Position numbers and translations under genes: made by a program
Part shown: positions 25,244 to 36,950 of the stretch, piece after piece
Position numbering within the stretch: position 1 is the stretch's first letter
Layout: the number at the start of each line of letters is the position of its first letter
The notes under the pieces: generated by a model
What the model saw: only the letters and a program-made list of their open reading frames with translations
Database searches by the model: none
What the model was told of the DNA's origin: nothing
DNA from: Dimorphilus gyrociliatus
Lineage: Eukaryota; Annelida; Polychaeta; Dinophilidae
Assembly (NCBI GenBank): GCA_904063045.1
Contig: CAJFCJ010000002.1
Location: 1,386,422-1,450,421 of the forward strand
Length of the DNA stretch: 64,000 nucleotides
Direction of reading: 5' to 3'

Positions 25244-25733
25244 ATGGCGACAAGAGAGTGGCGCCTGGATTGTAAGGTTTATATTGGGGACCTTGGTGAT
25301 GGGGCAGAGAAAGAAGAAATAGAAGATGCGTTTAGTCGTTATGGAGAATTACGGAACGTATGGATTGCGAGAAGACCGCCCGGCTTTGCCTTTGTAGAAT
25401 TTGCTGATCCTAGAGATGCCCTAGACGCTTGCAGAGCTTTAGACGGAACGTTAGTATTTGAGATTATTACTGATATATTAATTAAATCTAACTTTGTAGA
25501 CGTATGAATGGAAGACGAGTCAAAGTAGAAATGTCCAGTGGTCGTGCAAGAAATGATCGAGGGAGATATCGAGGCTATGATAAGCGCTCGACTCCGCCAA
25601 GGTATTACAGACGGTCACGATCAAGGTTTCCGAAGCATATTTTTATAAATCCTTTTAGGCCCAAATATATGTTTGATTTTTTAGATCGAGATCACCTAGA
25701 CGTCGTTACCGTTCTCGAAGTAGAAGCCGATAA
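25244..25733 (+). CDS. SRSF3: Serine/arginine-rich splicing factor, SRSF3-like
   Basis: A 126-aa SR protein for pre-mRNA splicing and mRNA export. Exons are 25244-25449, 25500-25625 and 25685-25733, with introns of 50 and 59 bp. One RRM (about residues 8-82) shows RNP2 (KVYIGDLG) and RNP1-type ([13 protein letters not shown]) motifs, followed by [13 protein letters not shown] compact RS tail ([20 protein letters not shown]) ends the protein. The RRM-then-RS order without a zinc knuckle points to SRSF3 rather than SRSF7. The tail is shorter than in the 164-aa human protein. Reading the small introns through would give false longer frames that lose the RS tail. Confidence 0.93.
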
Positions 25734-26371
25734 AAGAGATATAAACTTTCTCAGAAAAATATCGGTTTAAGCAGTGAAAGGCTGGAGCCAGTTGATACAG
25801 GCAATTTAATGTACGTATATTTTTTTGTAGTTAGTCCTTTTCTTTTTCACTCCTATATTTAGAAAGTTTACTGTATGTGTGCGTAGGTTAAGCAACAACT
25901 GTCCTTTACTGCGTATATTACACAATCTGTATCAACCGCCAACTCTTCAGTTGTGTCGGACAACTTTACAGAAAGTCTTCGCACGTCTGTAACACTGATC
26001 TGATGCATTACAAAAACAAAAATCACTGCTTTCAACTGCGTCGTCATTTCATCTGTAAGACACAGTTCAGCAAAGGTTTGATTTGTCAGGGCTAATTAAA
26101 AATGAGTAATATTCTTTAAACATGCGATATAGTAGGTTTCAGTCATCGATGCAGGACAACGCCCTGTACAACTGCAACAAATTTTGAATATTTTTAGTAG
26201 GGGACATTGTTGCTGACTTCGAGTGGACGTCGGTATATAAAATTGTGTTGTTACCGGACAGTGTGTTGAGTATCTTATGTCAAAAGTTTGTTAATTGTGA
26301 ATAAACTTAAAAAACTATGCAGTAATGTTTAATTATCAAATGATGTACGATTTGAGCAAATTATGGCACAG
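25734..26371. other. Convergent 3' region SRSF3 / PI3K p85
   Basis: A 640-base spacer containing the 3' UTRs of both convergent genes. An AATAAA signal occurs on the plus strand near 26301. No coding sequence was recognised. Confidence 0.45.
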
Positions 26372-29300
26372 TCAACGACCTAGAAAGGCAGGATAATCGA
26401 GCTTAACATCTAAACTAGGGTTATTTCTTTTAAGAGAATGATGACGATAATATTCGACCAGGCCAGATAGATCAGCAAAATTAAACGGATACGCAAAACC
26501 AATTCCATCAGGATGTTCTTCGATAAGACAATGTCCAAACTTCCTTGGCTCAGTTTCCGATGAGTAGACAACTGTCAAGGCATGATTTGTATCTCTATCT
26601 CTAATTAAAAAAGTTCCAGGTCTTTTATCACTGAGTATTTCTTCTGCTTGAGGCCTTGAAATTTTGCCTGCATACCAGTACTTTGTTTCCCAATCGGTAT
26701 TATCTTCACACGCGCCATATATAGTATTTGGTTCCTTCATCTCACGGTTTCGGTCGAATTTTCGAAGCGTTTGCACTATTGATTTTTCAACTGACCAGCT
26801 TGGATACTTCATTTTATACTCACGAAATTGAAAGATTATGCTATCGATTTCTCCTTGAGAATAGTCTAAAGTATTTCTTAAGTAAGACTCAACAGTATGT
26901 CGCTTGCATGCTATATGGTTTATGGCTGATCTCAGTTCATTAATTCTATCTTCTTTTCTCATTTTATTTTTATATGACTCTTCCGCTTCTATTTTCAATT
27001 TATCCTTCATTTTTTCGTATGATTCAATTCTTTCTCGAAGTTTCAAAAAACTTTCCTGATAATTAAATTCATCTTTTTCACTTTTGGTCTCTGTTTGCGC
27101 TTCGTAACTCTTCAATAGACTTGAGAATTGGTTTTGGAACATGGAAATTGATTGATCAAATGCTGATATAGCTTGCTGTTTTCTGTCAATTTCATTTTCA
27201 AGGTCATGTATTTCATTATTAATGCGGTCTGTATGATCATTTAAATCTAGAAATTCGTTGTGCTTTACAAGCAATTTATATAAAATATCTTTTTCTTCTT
27301 CTTGCATCAAGTTTTGCTCTTCCTTTTCAACAGGATACTTCAGAAAGACATCTAACTTATGGTTATGCCTAGCCATAGATGTTGTTTTATAATTGTCAAT
27401 AAGCTGTTTAACAGAATTAAATTCGTAAGGAGGGGAGAATCCAAATTTTCCATTTTCCTGAACTATACGAATCAATCTCACAGTTTCGTCACATTTTACC
27501 GTTAAAGTATAATCTCCAACCCGACTTGCAGCATCTCTCACAAGAAAAGCTCCATCTGGATAGTTTTCCAACATTTTAGCTGCCTCGCCTCTTGAGATAT
27601 TTCCCCAATACCATAGTTCATCCGACAGTGGTGAAGTACTCGAGAGTTCCATTATAGAGGAACTTAAGTGGACATACGTTTTATGGGATTTTCTCCATTG
27701 AAATCTTGGAGGCAAGTCTAAAGCCCAATCTCCGATTCGTAAAAGAGCACTTATTATCTCACCGTGATAATTCATATTTTTTACTATAGATAATATTTTC
27801 TCCCATGGCGGTCTTAGGAGAACATGACAAAAGACTTGAGTTATTCTTTCACAGCCAGCGGTCTTATTCGTTTGATCAATTTCAATGCATATTTTCACAA
27901 TATGCCTCATAATATGAGTCAGAGTTGATTTATGTTTTGGCGGCATCATCTCAAAAATTCCTGTAATTTCTTCTAACATCTCTCTTTTATCAGTCATTTC
28001 TGTGGTTTGGTTAAATTGGTAAGTATTATTAATTAGCATTTACATATAAAAAAAAGGAAAAAGTACTCACTGGCTGCGGTTACGAATTGTTCGTAGAAAG
28101 ATACCGGAAGAACGGGATCTGGTAATTCCCTCAAATATGATTTTATAATAAATGCAATTGTCAATGTAGTATAATCTTTTAAATTCACTAATTTAGCATT
28201 CGGTTCTAAGTCAAAGATTCGACGAAGATCCTTTATTTGTCTTTTCTCTCTCTCACTTTTATTATTTCTATAACTCTCACACATACTAATTGGATTAGGA
28301 TTCCGATTTTCCAATTCTTTTGTACAAACTTGAATGATTTGTGGTGTTTCTTCGCCGAGTTCTATGGCTTCTTCCAAAGGGAAGCCAAATGTTTGATTAT
28401 CTAAAATAAATAGAGTATTGTAACTACCATTAATTTGAGTTTTATATTATCTACTTGGAATAAACGGCTCTGATCGCGGTAAAAGTCGATTCTCTTCGCA
28501 ACATTCTGGAACACCATTCGCAGCGCAGGTTCTATGGCAACATAGCCCGCATTCTATGTAATTTAAACGTATTAGATGAAATTTAATAACTCAACAGCTA
28601 TCTTTGCCCACCTCTGCATAAATATCCTTGCTTAAAAATACCCAACAAAAATTCAGAACAGATATGGCAACGTTGTAATTCGGAAAAGTTTTGCTCGTAG
28701 AAAGTATGTCTGCTGTTTAATCTCCTTTCAGGCGGCATTTTCTCAAAGGGTGGGGGTAACGATCCTTCCTCTATAGAACAATTCCTTGAGCATAGTTTAT
28801 CAATAGCGAGTAGAATACTGTTTCTTATAAATTGATCGTAAATTCTCATTTTCTGCAAATGATTTTTTTTATTAGAAAGCGGTTGGGTCTGTTAGAAATT
28901 TACTTCTAATTTATCCTTATCAATTTGGGAAAGATTAGCTCCGCTGATTTTGTGTGATTTGAAATATTCTTGATATCTATAGAGGTTACAAACAGCCATC
29001 CATTGCAGAACATGATCTGTAGACCAGACCTCAATTGGCTGTAATATAGAGAAACAATGATAAGAAATATTTGGCTTTTTTCTAGTTTTAGGATAAACAA
29101 ACCTGCGGGCTGTCATATGTCGCATCAAAGCATTTCTGCTGAATGCACTTGTGTCTTAATTTGCCCATAATATACTCAAGACACTCTGGATGATAGAAAG
29201 TTCCACAATCTGGAGAACGACGATTCAGTTTAATTTACGTTAAAAAATAGGTTTTTTAATAGCACTTACGATTGCATTTGAAACCTTTAATGTTAATACC

Positions 29301-29941
29301 CCATATATAATCTCTGCCTGTATAGGAAATTTGATTTGATTTGATAACTGTTTTTTATTGAATATTGTCATTTACTTACAATGATCGCAAAACACTGGTG
29401 TGATAACGTAGAATGGTGAATAGCTTTCGGTTCTCTTTGGTGGAATAGCAACATAATATTGCTCCTCTATAGAGTCTACGCTAGCGTAATCCTTCATTTT
29501 GGAATGTGGAATGTGTCTGTTTGAATAATGATCGGAGGATCTTACCGAGACAGGTCGATTCAGCGGATCGTTATATTTTCTAACATATTCTTTGCCTGGC
29601 AAAGTCTTTCTTGTCTGAGGAATAGTAGAGGTTCTTGTCAATGGCGATGAAATATTTCGTTCTTCCATAACCATAGTGTTATTTTCAACAAGTTCAGCTT
29701 TAATAAAACCTTTCTGGCCTTCAGTTAAATTATGGCCATAATAATGTCCTTCTCTACTGCTATCGTAAACTTCGACAACATCCCCACTTTTAATTATAAT
29801 GAAACCGGATCTAGAATCTATGTCATTCGGTGTGTATGATTTTACGGCCCTAAGAACACGATAATGAATAGTAAGATATCAATGAAAATTTCCAATTATT
29901 TAAAAGTAAACTTACTGGAACCTAAAGGTGTTCTGGGCCAT
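26372..29941 (-). CDS. PIK3R1: PI3-kinase regulatory subunit p85 with additional C1 and SAM domains
   Basis: This is the regulatory and adaptor subunit of class IA PI3-kinase. The start at 29941 (MAQNTFRFQAVKSYTPND) opens an SH3 domain (IKSGDVVEVYD, YYGHNLTEGQKGFIKAELVE). Then come a Ser/Arg linker, a C1-like zinc finger (FCDHC, INIKGFKC, CGTFYHPEC), a SAM domain (VWSTDHVLQWMAVCNLYRYQ to NSILLAIDKLC) and a second C1 (HTFYEQNFSELQRCHIC to CGLCCHRTC). A RhoGAP/BH domain follows (FGFPLEEAIELG to SYLRELPDPVLPVSFYEQF). The large last exon (27999-26372) carries the rest of BH, nSH2 (WYWGNISRGEAAKML, GAFLVRDA), the iSH2 coiled coil that binds p110, and cSH2 (YWYAGKISRPQAEEIL, GTFLIRDRD). SH3, BH, SH2, iSH2, SH2 is standard p85; SAM and C1 insertions are not. 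Confidence 0.93.
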
Positions 29942-31912
29942 GGCTTGGTTTTCTAAGGGAAAAAAAAGAGTCTGATGTTAAAAGCAGTATAGAATAGATT
30001 TGAAGATCTATCCGCTAGTCGCAGTAAGACATTTGCATGTGCTGCGAGAGTGGTAGCAAACGAATGAAACATTACACGCTAAATTTTCTAAGTTTCCATG
30101 ACAACTGAACGACATACGAGAGGAAAACAACAGGAGAAGAGAACAGCTTAAAATAGGTGCCTTTTAACGAGATCTCTACTAATACACATAACTTGTCACA
30201 AAAAAGGTCGGTGCCTCTGGATTATGCAACTATAGTTTTCGATAAGAACAATTGACATTTTCCAAGCGATTACCTTGGAAAGAGTTCTTATACAGGACAA
30301 TTACTCCTTTTACGCACCTGTTATTATTCCATGAACATTATATATTCAGATTCGTTGTCGAGATGAAGCAATGTAATATTTGCTAATTTCTAAAGCTGCA
30401 GGTTCTTTTTTTCTTTTATATATATATTTTCTTTACAAATCCGTCACGCCGTCTGGAATGATAGCAAGTAAAGTTGTTACGATAACTAGCAGCGACATAT
30501 AATTGCAATTGATTTTAATAAGAATTAAATATAAGCATACACATTTAACGATCTTCTAGAAGACGATAGTCCAGAAATAATTGTTATTTTGCTGTAGTGA
30601 AACCGCTAGAAAATACGTTTGATTTTGCACAGTATCTTCCTCGTCTTGTCTGGTCCACTTCCTTTAAGAGGTTAATATAGAGATGGCGCCTTAATCATTC
30701 GATCAACGATTACACGTATTACGTCATAAAATAAGTAAATTGAGTCCTACAAATTAGTATTCAACCGTAATTAGTAAAATACGAATTGTAAGACGTAGAG
30801 CACGAACACGAAGAAGCGACCAACCTGTTACGTTATCCTTTATAGCCATATAAAACAATTACCGATTGCGGTACCATACTAATTTCCACCCCAGCGTCTG
30901 CTATTATATGCTAATATATGACAGCTATATATCTGATTTACAGTGTTTCGTTTATTGTCTATTTATATCTGGGGTACTGATAAAGTTTTTTTTATACACC
31001 GTTTTATGGTCACAGTATCCAATGATAAATTAGAAATTTTAAACATGGCTATTTTTTGTTCTACGACGTAGCTATTTGTAATATTTTCTTCTTTTGATAA
31101 CGTTATCTATTCTTTTTTTATACATTGAACTACATAATAAAATTATACTTATAAAAATAATTGCCCATATGGGACATCTCAATTTGAATTTATGCAGAAA
31201 TAAACGCCATTTTTTGTGGAAAAAGACGTCGCATTCGAAAAAAAAATCAATGAATTCTCTGCGTTGATAAAACAAATAGTTTTTTTTTAAAATTAAAGAA
31301 TTATAGACCAATTAATTTATGTAAATTCACAATACCTCCACCCCTCCCCATTAACGAAAAGTTGAGTGTCCTGTAACGGGACTTCTTTGCAAGTAATTAT
31401 TAAAGAAATAAAGTGTCCCTTCAACAAACCTAGCTTATTTAATGCAAATAGAAAATATTAAGAGAAAGCTTAGCTGTGCATTTAAATTTAAAATATCTCG
31501 AACAGTTCAATAAATTTTCAAGGTTAAATGAAAATTTTTAGACTTTTTCTTTTTTTTATATATAAAATTTAAGCAGACAAAACGAACATTAATTGAATTA
31601 AAACCTACCAGAATGCAATAAATTCTAACTTTGAGCATACATTAGATTGTTTGAATTCAACTAATTCGAATAGGGAAAAAAAAAGAAGCTATTGCATATT
31701 AACTTCTAATTTCGAGTCTTCAAAGTAATCTCGTTCACAATATAAAAAATTAAATGAGATCTCGCGGTACGTTGTCCGTAGCAACTGTGCATAGCAACTA
31801 GCGTAAACAACATCCAGTGTATATCGGCAAGTTATTTTGAATTTTAGCAACAGAAGCAGCCGTTCAGTTGGTTTTAAACAGAAGAATTTGATTAAATAAT
31901 TGGCTAATAATA
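29942..31912. promoter_or_regulatory. Divergent intergenic region, p85 / EFHC1
   Basis: A 2-kb gap holding the 5' regions of both genes. On the p85 side a splice acceptor (CCCTTAG) ends at 29953, 11 bases before the ATG, so a noncoding first exon of p85 may lie in here. Minus-strand open frames of 79 codons at 31072-31311 and 31689-31928 have no supporting features. No RNA gene was recognised. Confidence 0.4.
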
Positions 31913-34134
31913 ATGGACGGTCTACCATTCCTACCAGGAAATACTTTTTGTGATCCGACTGTATGTATTTAAACTTTGAAAGTGAAAACCTTCCTTAAAT
32001 TTACATTAATTGTATCAATTATAATTTCAAAATACAGAAATCTCGCTATCACGTTTCACATTCATTAGGATATAAGAATGGCTATCAGATTGCCTCTAGA
32101 CCAAATATTGGAATTGGGGGTGAGCCTATAAGATACAACACGTTGTCTGAACAGGAATTAGATGATTTGGCTCAATACAAACCAACTTTAACTTACGGAC
32201 CAGCTAAGCAAGCCCCTCCAGAGGATTTTGTACCCGCTCACGTTGCTTTTGATAAGAAAGTTTTACGTTTTAGTGGCTGGTATAAGCAAACGGTCCACGA
32301 GTCACCCAATGAACACTACAGGGTCCGTCATGTTCAAATTTATTATTATCTGGAAGATGATAGTATCGCTGTGGTTGAACCACCAAAAGAGAATAGCGGA
32401 ATGCCTCAAGGGAAGTTAATTAAGCGCCAACGTTTGCCTAAAAATGACGTTGGTGATTATTGGCTGTGGAAAGATTTGAACGTTGGCATGAACGTTACAT
32501 TCTATGGTAAAGTCTTCCACATTTACGACTGTGATCAGTGGACAAGGGGATTCCTCCACCAGGAAGGAATCAACGTCAACCCACCGGAAGACTGTCCAAC
32601 GGATCCTTATTTAAAGAATAGAGAAGAGTCTGCAGCTTTGAAGACCTATAAGACTCCAACTGATTTTGATAAATTGCGCCAATTCTTGGAAATGGACAGG
32701 AAAGTCTTGAGATTCTACTGCGTGTGGGACGACAGAGACTCAATGTTTGGAGAAATGAATAAATACGTTATTCATGTAAGTATACCAACTGCAATTTACT
32801 ATTTGTAATACTATCTATAAATATCTAAAGAAGGATGATTAAAACATACTTTTTCTTTTATAATCAGTATTATCTTGTCGATGATACACTGGAAGTTCGT
32901 GAATGTCATTCAGCTAATAACGGAAGAGATCCTTTTCCTGTTCTAATTCAACGTCAAAAGGTTCCTGTTGATCGTTACAACGTTCCATCTACCTTTCCGG
33001 GGATAGTTATGGAGCTAAGTCAACAGGAAATTAAACGTTATTTTACACCCAGCGACTTTGCTATAGGAAAAACAGTCCTCATTTTCAACCGTAAATTTTT
33101 TATTTATGATGTTGATCCCTTTACCAAAGCCTTTTATTGGAAGAATTTCGGAGTAACAGATTTTACACCTGTTGAATTATCACCAAATGGTGTCCCTCTA
33201 CCTAAAATGGAGATTGCACCTTATAATGGTTTTGGCTCTCTAGAAGATTCGATGCAGTCTTGCTTATCTCTGGTTCCGGAACAGCCAAAGAAAGATTTTA
33301 TAAAAATGTTGGAGAATGACGGAAAACAATTGCGTTTTGAGGCGTCTCTCGACACTCCAAATCCAGACGATAAACTTAGACGCTTTATCATCACCTATAG
33401 ATTGGCAGATGATATGATAACAATTCACGAACCACCCAAGAAAAATTCGGGCATAATAGGTGGAAAATTTTTGGAAAGGAGCAGAGTAGCGAAGCCAAAC
33501 TCTACACCTAGCAACCCACAGTATTACGGCCCGGCAGATTTCTATATTGGAGCTAGCATAGAGATTTTTAAACATAGGTTTATCATTACTAACGCCGATT
33601 TATATGTTCTTAAATATATGGAAGAACATCCAAACCGGTTTCCTGGTAAGATGATAACATCTGGTATTAAGACTTTACTTAATAGTTTTTAAAATTCGAA
33701 ACAGAAACAACAGTACAATCTCTTAGACAAACCCTTGGGCAAACTGGAGCTGAAAGAGAAATGCGAAAAGGAGGTCCAATCCACGTAAAGCGTACTTACG
33801 AGCCAGGAGAACTTCAAAGGATTACCGGTGAAGTTAAACAACAACTGCAGAAGACGGCAATAACAGCGCCTAGTAGAAAGGATGCTATGTTCCTTGGAGC
33901 AGATACGAATCGCGTTGGTTATATCAGCCGACAGAATTTAAAAGAACTACTGATTAAACATCATTTACCATGTGATGACGATATTGTTAACGCTGTAAGT
34001 TAATATCAAACATTAATATTGCTAACATTACTAATGAGTTAAAAAATATTCTTTTGCAGTTGGCAACAGAACTTAATCCAGAAAATCCAGATTGCATAGA
34101 TCTGGAAGTGTTCCGAAAGTTCTTTGAAGCCTAA
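31913..34134 (+). CDS. EFHC1: EF-hand domain-containing protein 1 (myoclonin 1)
   Basis: EFHC1 is an axonemal microtubule inner protein. It has five exons, 31913-31960, 32038-32775, 32868-33645, 33705-33994 and 34060-34134, with phases that agree. The start MDGLPFLPGNTFCDPTKS matches the family N-terminus. Three DM10 domains follow: about residues 80-190 (YYYLEDDSIAVVEPP, KLIKRQRLPKND), 235-345 (HYYLVDDTLEVRECH, RDPFPVLIQRQKVP) and 405-510 (ITYRLADDMITIHEPP, YYGPADFYIGASIEIF). A C-terminal EF-hand-like segment (GADTNRVGYISRQNLKELL) closes the protein. All regions align in order with human EFHC1, about the same length. Confidence 0.95.
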
Positions 34135-34452
34135 TTTATCTTGACATTGTCCCCCCTTTAAATTCTTCTCTCCTTTTTTGTTTTTTGCATATATATATGA
34201 AGGAATAGTCCTCTCTATTTCCTTAATATATCAATTTTAAAGTAAAATAAAATAAAAATAGAACAAAACTCATGTTGCAAATGTCAAACAAAACTGTAAA
34301 GATCATTTAATTAATGTCACATCTTGTAACGTTATCTTTTTTTATTAAATAAAATTCATTTTGATGCGAATTTATCGTCTTTCATCTTTTTTCTAGTCGC
34401 TTTCTAAAAATATCTATAGACAGATTATAGCTTTCTATAAATATTTATATAT
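34135..34452. other. Convergent 3' gap
   Basis: A short AT-rich spacer with the EFHC1 3' UTR. Several AATAAA-like signals lie near 34246-34255 and 34345-34352. No gene was seen. Confidence 0.45.
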
Positions 34453-34790
34453 TTAGCCCATAGGCTGATCGTAAAACTTCCAAAATTCTTCATCCCTTTC
34501 AAAATTCTTTTTCACTTTGATTTTATCATCTTTCGCAGCTTGCGGGGGAGTTAAGGGAGGAGTTTTAACATTAATCTCATCTTTTTCCAGTTTTTGCGTG
34601 GGTTTTCGAAATGTTTTCTTTGTTGTATTTTTTTCTTTTGTTGGTATTTTTTTCTCCTTTGTTCCCTTCTCTTGTCTCAATTCTGTGGCATTCCTATTCC
34701 AATTTGCCTCATATTTTGGCCTATTTTCTTCATATGTATTCCATTTTTTCAATAAATCACTCTTTATAAAATTGTTTTCATGCCAATTGC
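34453..34790 (-). CDS. Alternative terminal exon of the upstream unknown gene
   Basis: An open exon follows an acceptor (ATCATTAG) ending at 34791, in phase 1, the same phase left by the donor at the end of exon 3 of the gene at 35011-36446. Joined that way it reads SNWHENNFIKSDLLKKWNTY, then a Lys/Thr/Pro-rich tail ending EEFWKFYDQPMG. Its first 25 residues resemble those of the other terminal exon (TRWSEKRIVNDRVMKAWRQR): shared Trp at positions 3 and 17, Glu at 5, hydrophobics between. It is best read as a duplicated, alternatively used last exon. A separate small gene is the alternative. Confidence 0.5.
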
Positions 34791-35010
34791 CTAATGATTA
34801 TTTATCAATGAACAATCAAATTATGAATTGTATTATATCTATATAAAAAATACAAGTTTAATAACCCTTTCTTTGGATATGCACGCTTATATAGATGTAT
34901 TGATAGAAGTTTATAGATATATAACGTTTGGCAGAAGCGGGTAGGGATTGATTGAAGGAGGAAGAGGAGGAGAAGATAAAGAAGATATACTTGTTTGTTT
35001 GTTTTTTGAT

Positions 35011-36446
35011 TTAATTAGCTTGATTCAATTTTTTCTCTTCGTCACGTTGCCTCCATGCTTTCATTACACGATCATTTACAATCCTCTTCTCTGACCAACG
35101 AGCTGTATACGTATACACATTTAACTTAGTTATAAGCTTGCACATCCAAATTCCCTATCTAAAGGGTTAGCAGTTATTTAACTTGAATAGGAATGAAAAA
35201 CTTACTTAATTCATCTTTTCGAGCCCTAAATTCATTGGGAATTTCTGTTCGATTGTCAAAAACTTGCCAATTGTAATTTGTTTGCTTTTCCGTTACTTCT
35301 TGATCCCTGCTATAGCCTGGAAAAGTATTATATCTTACGGCTTGACCTAAGGATTCGTAACCTGGTTCCAAATTCATAGGATCTTTTGGTTTGTTAACAT
35401 CTCTCCTAGTAACGTATCTAGATGGGCGACTTCTAGCCGATTCGTACTGGTCGAATAAATCTTTAACGCTTCCTTCGTCTTTAAGTAGTTCCTCGCAAAC
35501 TTTGGTACCAAATTGATGAATGATATTTAAAGGTAATTCAACACCATTTATAACCTTAGTTTTAGGTCTATTTTTAGCAGCAGTAAAATTTCTTGGCTCA
35601 TACAAGATAGGATCTACGGTTTCAGCATTTGATGAGCTATTGTTTCTAATTGGAGGTAGTTGATTGCCGAGCTGGTAGCATTTTGAATTATTAGCGACAG
35701 GTTGACTATCCATTCCGGTGCGAAGAATATCTCCAATGATTGAGTAATTATGTATAACTGGTTTCTTTAGTCCTCTTTCGTAATCGAAATTTCTCTTCTT
35801 TCCAAATCCTATTGCGTTAACCTCGTCAGCGTGCGCTAAATCTTCGGTTTTATACCACTGATGATTTTTACTAACTCTAGGATGCTTTGAAAAATGATCT
35901 TCGCTCTTCCTATCGAAGCACAAGGCTTTCAATTTAGCTTCTTCGAATTGACTTTTAGCTATTTCCGTTTCTTTGAATTGTTTTTCTACGGCATTAGTTC
36001 CAAGTTCAAGGAGTTTTTGATCTAATATAAATTGAGAATATTAAAAAGATATTCATTTATCGAAAGAATAAAGGAGTTATAGTTTTCCTTTTTAGGTAGA
36101 GGGAAACGAAAAAAATATTAAACAAAGAAACAGAAGGAAAATGGATGAAACATGAGAAAGTACAAAAAAAACACGCAATTATAGATTCGAAGAAACATCT
36201 CCATTCTATTTCACCTGGAAGTCGTTGCTTTACGGAAGTTGATAAACTCTTCCGGCTAGATCTCTTTTTTTGTGTATTTTCATAATTAGCCAAATTTAGA
36301 TTTTGCACATTTTTTTTATCTGTTTCGTCATATATTTCTAATTGGCAACCGAAAAGGGAATTCTTAGGAAAAGCCTTTGTTTTCTTTGCTTTGAAATCAC
36401 TCCAAGATTTGGCATCGGGGTCTACTTCTAATAAGCTAGTGGTCAT
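35011..36446 (-). CDS. Unknown protein, possibly axonemal
   Basis: Exons: 36446 to about 36210 (MTTSLLEVDPDAKSWSDFKA to SVKQRLP), about 36022 to 35205 and about 35103 to 35011. The second exon has a Glu/Lys helix (GTNAVEKQFKETEIAKSQFE), then HPRVSKNHQWYKTEDLAHAD, VIHNYSIIGDILRTGMD, LPLNIIHQFGTKVCEELL, DPMNLEPGYESLGQAVRYN and FPGYSRDQEVTEKQ. The last exon reads TRWSEKRIVNDRVMKAWRQR and ends LNQAN. Short, non-repetitive Pro/Tyr/Trp motifs spread over about 340 aa are typical of ciliary microtubule-associated proteins, and EFHC1 lies next door. That role is inference; I do not recognise the family. The exon joins are firm. Confidence 0.7.
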
Positions 36447-36950
36447 TGCTAAAAACTAGACAATATTTATTAACTGAAAAATCATATTTTTGCAAGCTAA
36501 GAAGATTGAATTATTCTCTATTATATAATAACTAAGTGTTGTTTCTATATACTAATAAGTTCGGTTTATCAATTACCTCTTTCCTTTTGTGATAATAATT
36601 TAAATGTTGACCGTTAAAAGAAAAGATTATCAGTCATTTTTCGTCATGTGTACAAGTTGAAGGTCGTTGCTACAGTTCTTTACCATAGCTTTATAAAAAC
36701 CGGTAGTTAAGTATCATTACTGAATGAAGAAGAGGTTGATTCAGTATATAATGAATGTTAAAATTGAACTAGATTTTGACTAATCATTAATTAAGTTTGA
36801 AAATGTTACAAGAATAAACAAACTCTATTAAGTTAACTCTATTAAAAATTACCTTCTGAATAACATATACAGTATATATATATATATATATATATTTATT
36901 TATTTATATATTATTGCTTTTATAGCTAAGTTAAATACTTCTGTAAACGT
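36447..36950. other. Spacer with TA repeat
   Basis: AT-rich region between the start of the unknown gene and the 3' end of MTG1, both on the minus strand. It contains a TA tract at 36873-36895 and would hold the unknown gene's promoter and the MTG1 3' UTR. No coding sequence was seen. Confidence 0.45.

Noticed and set aside
25504-25770. Reading SRSF3 exon 2 through into a non-RS tail
   Set aside because: A 59-bp intron with GT/AG ends restores a perfect RS tail in phase, so readthrough is not the normal product.
31072-31311. 79-aa minus-strand frame with one hydrophobic segment
   Set aside because: Phe/Lys/Ile-rich from AT-rich DNA, no good start context and no partner exon.
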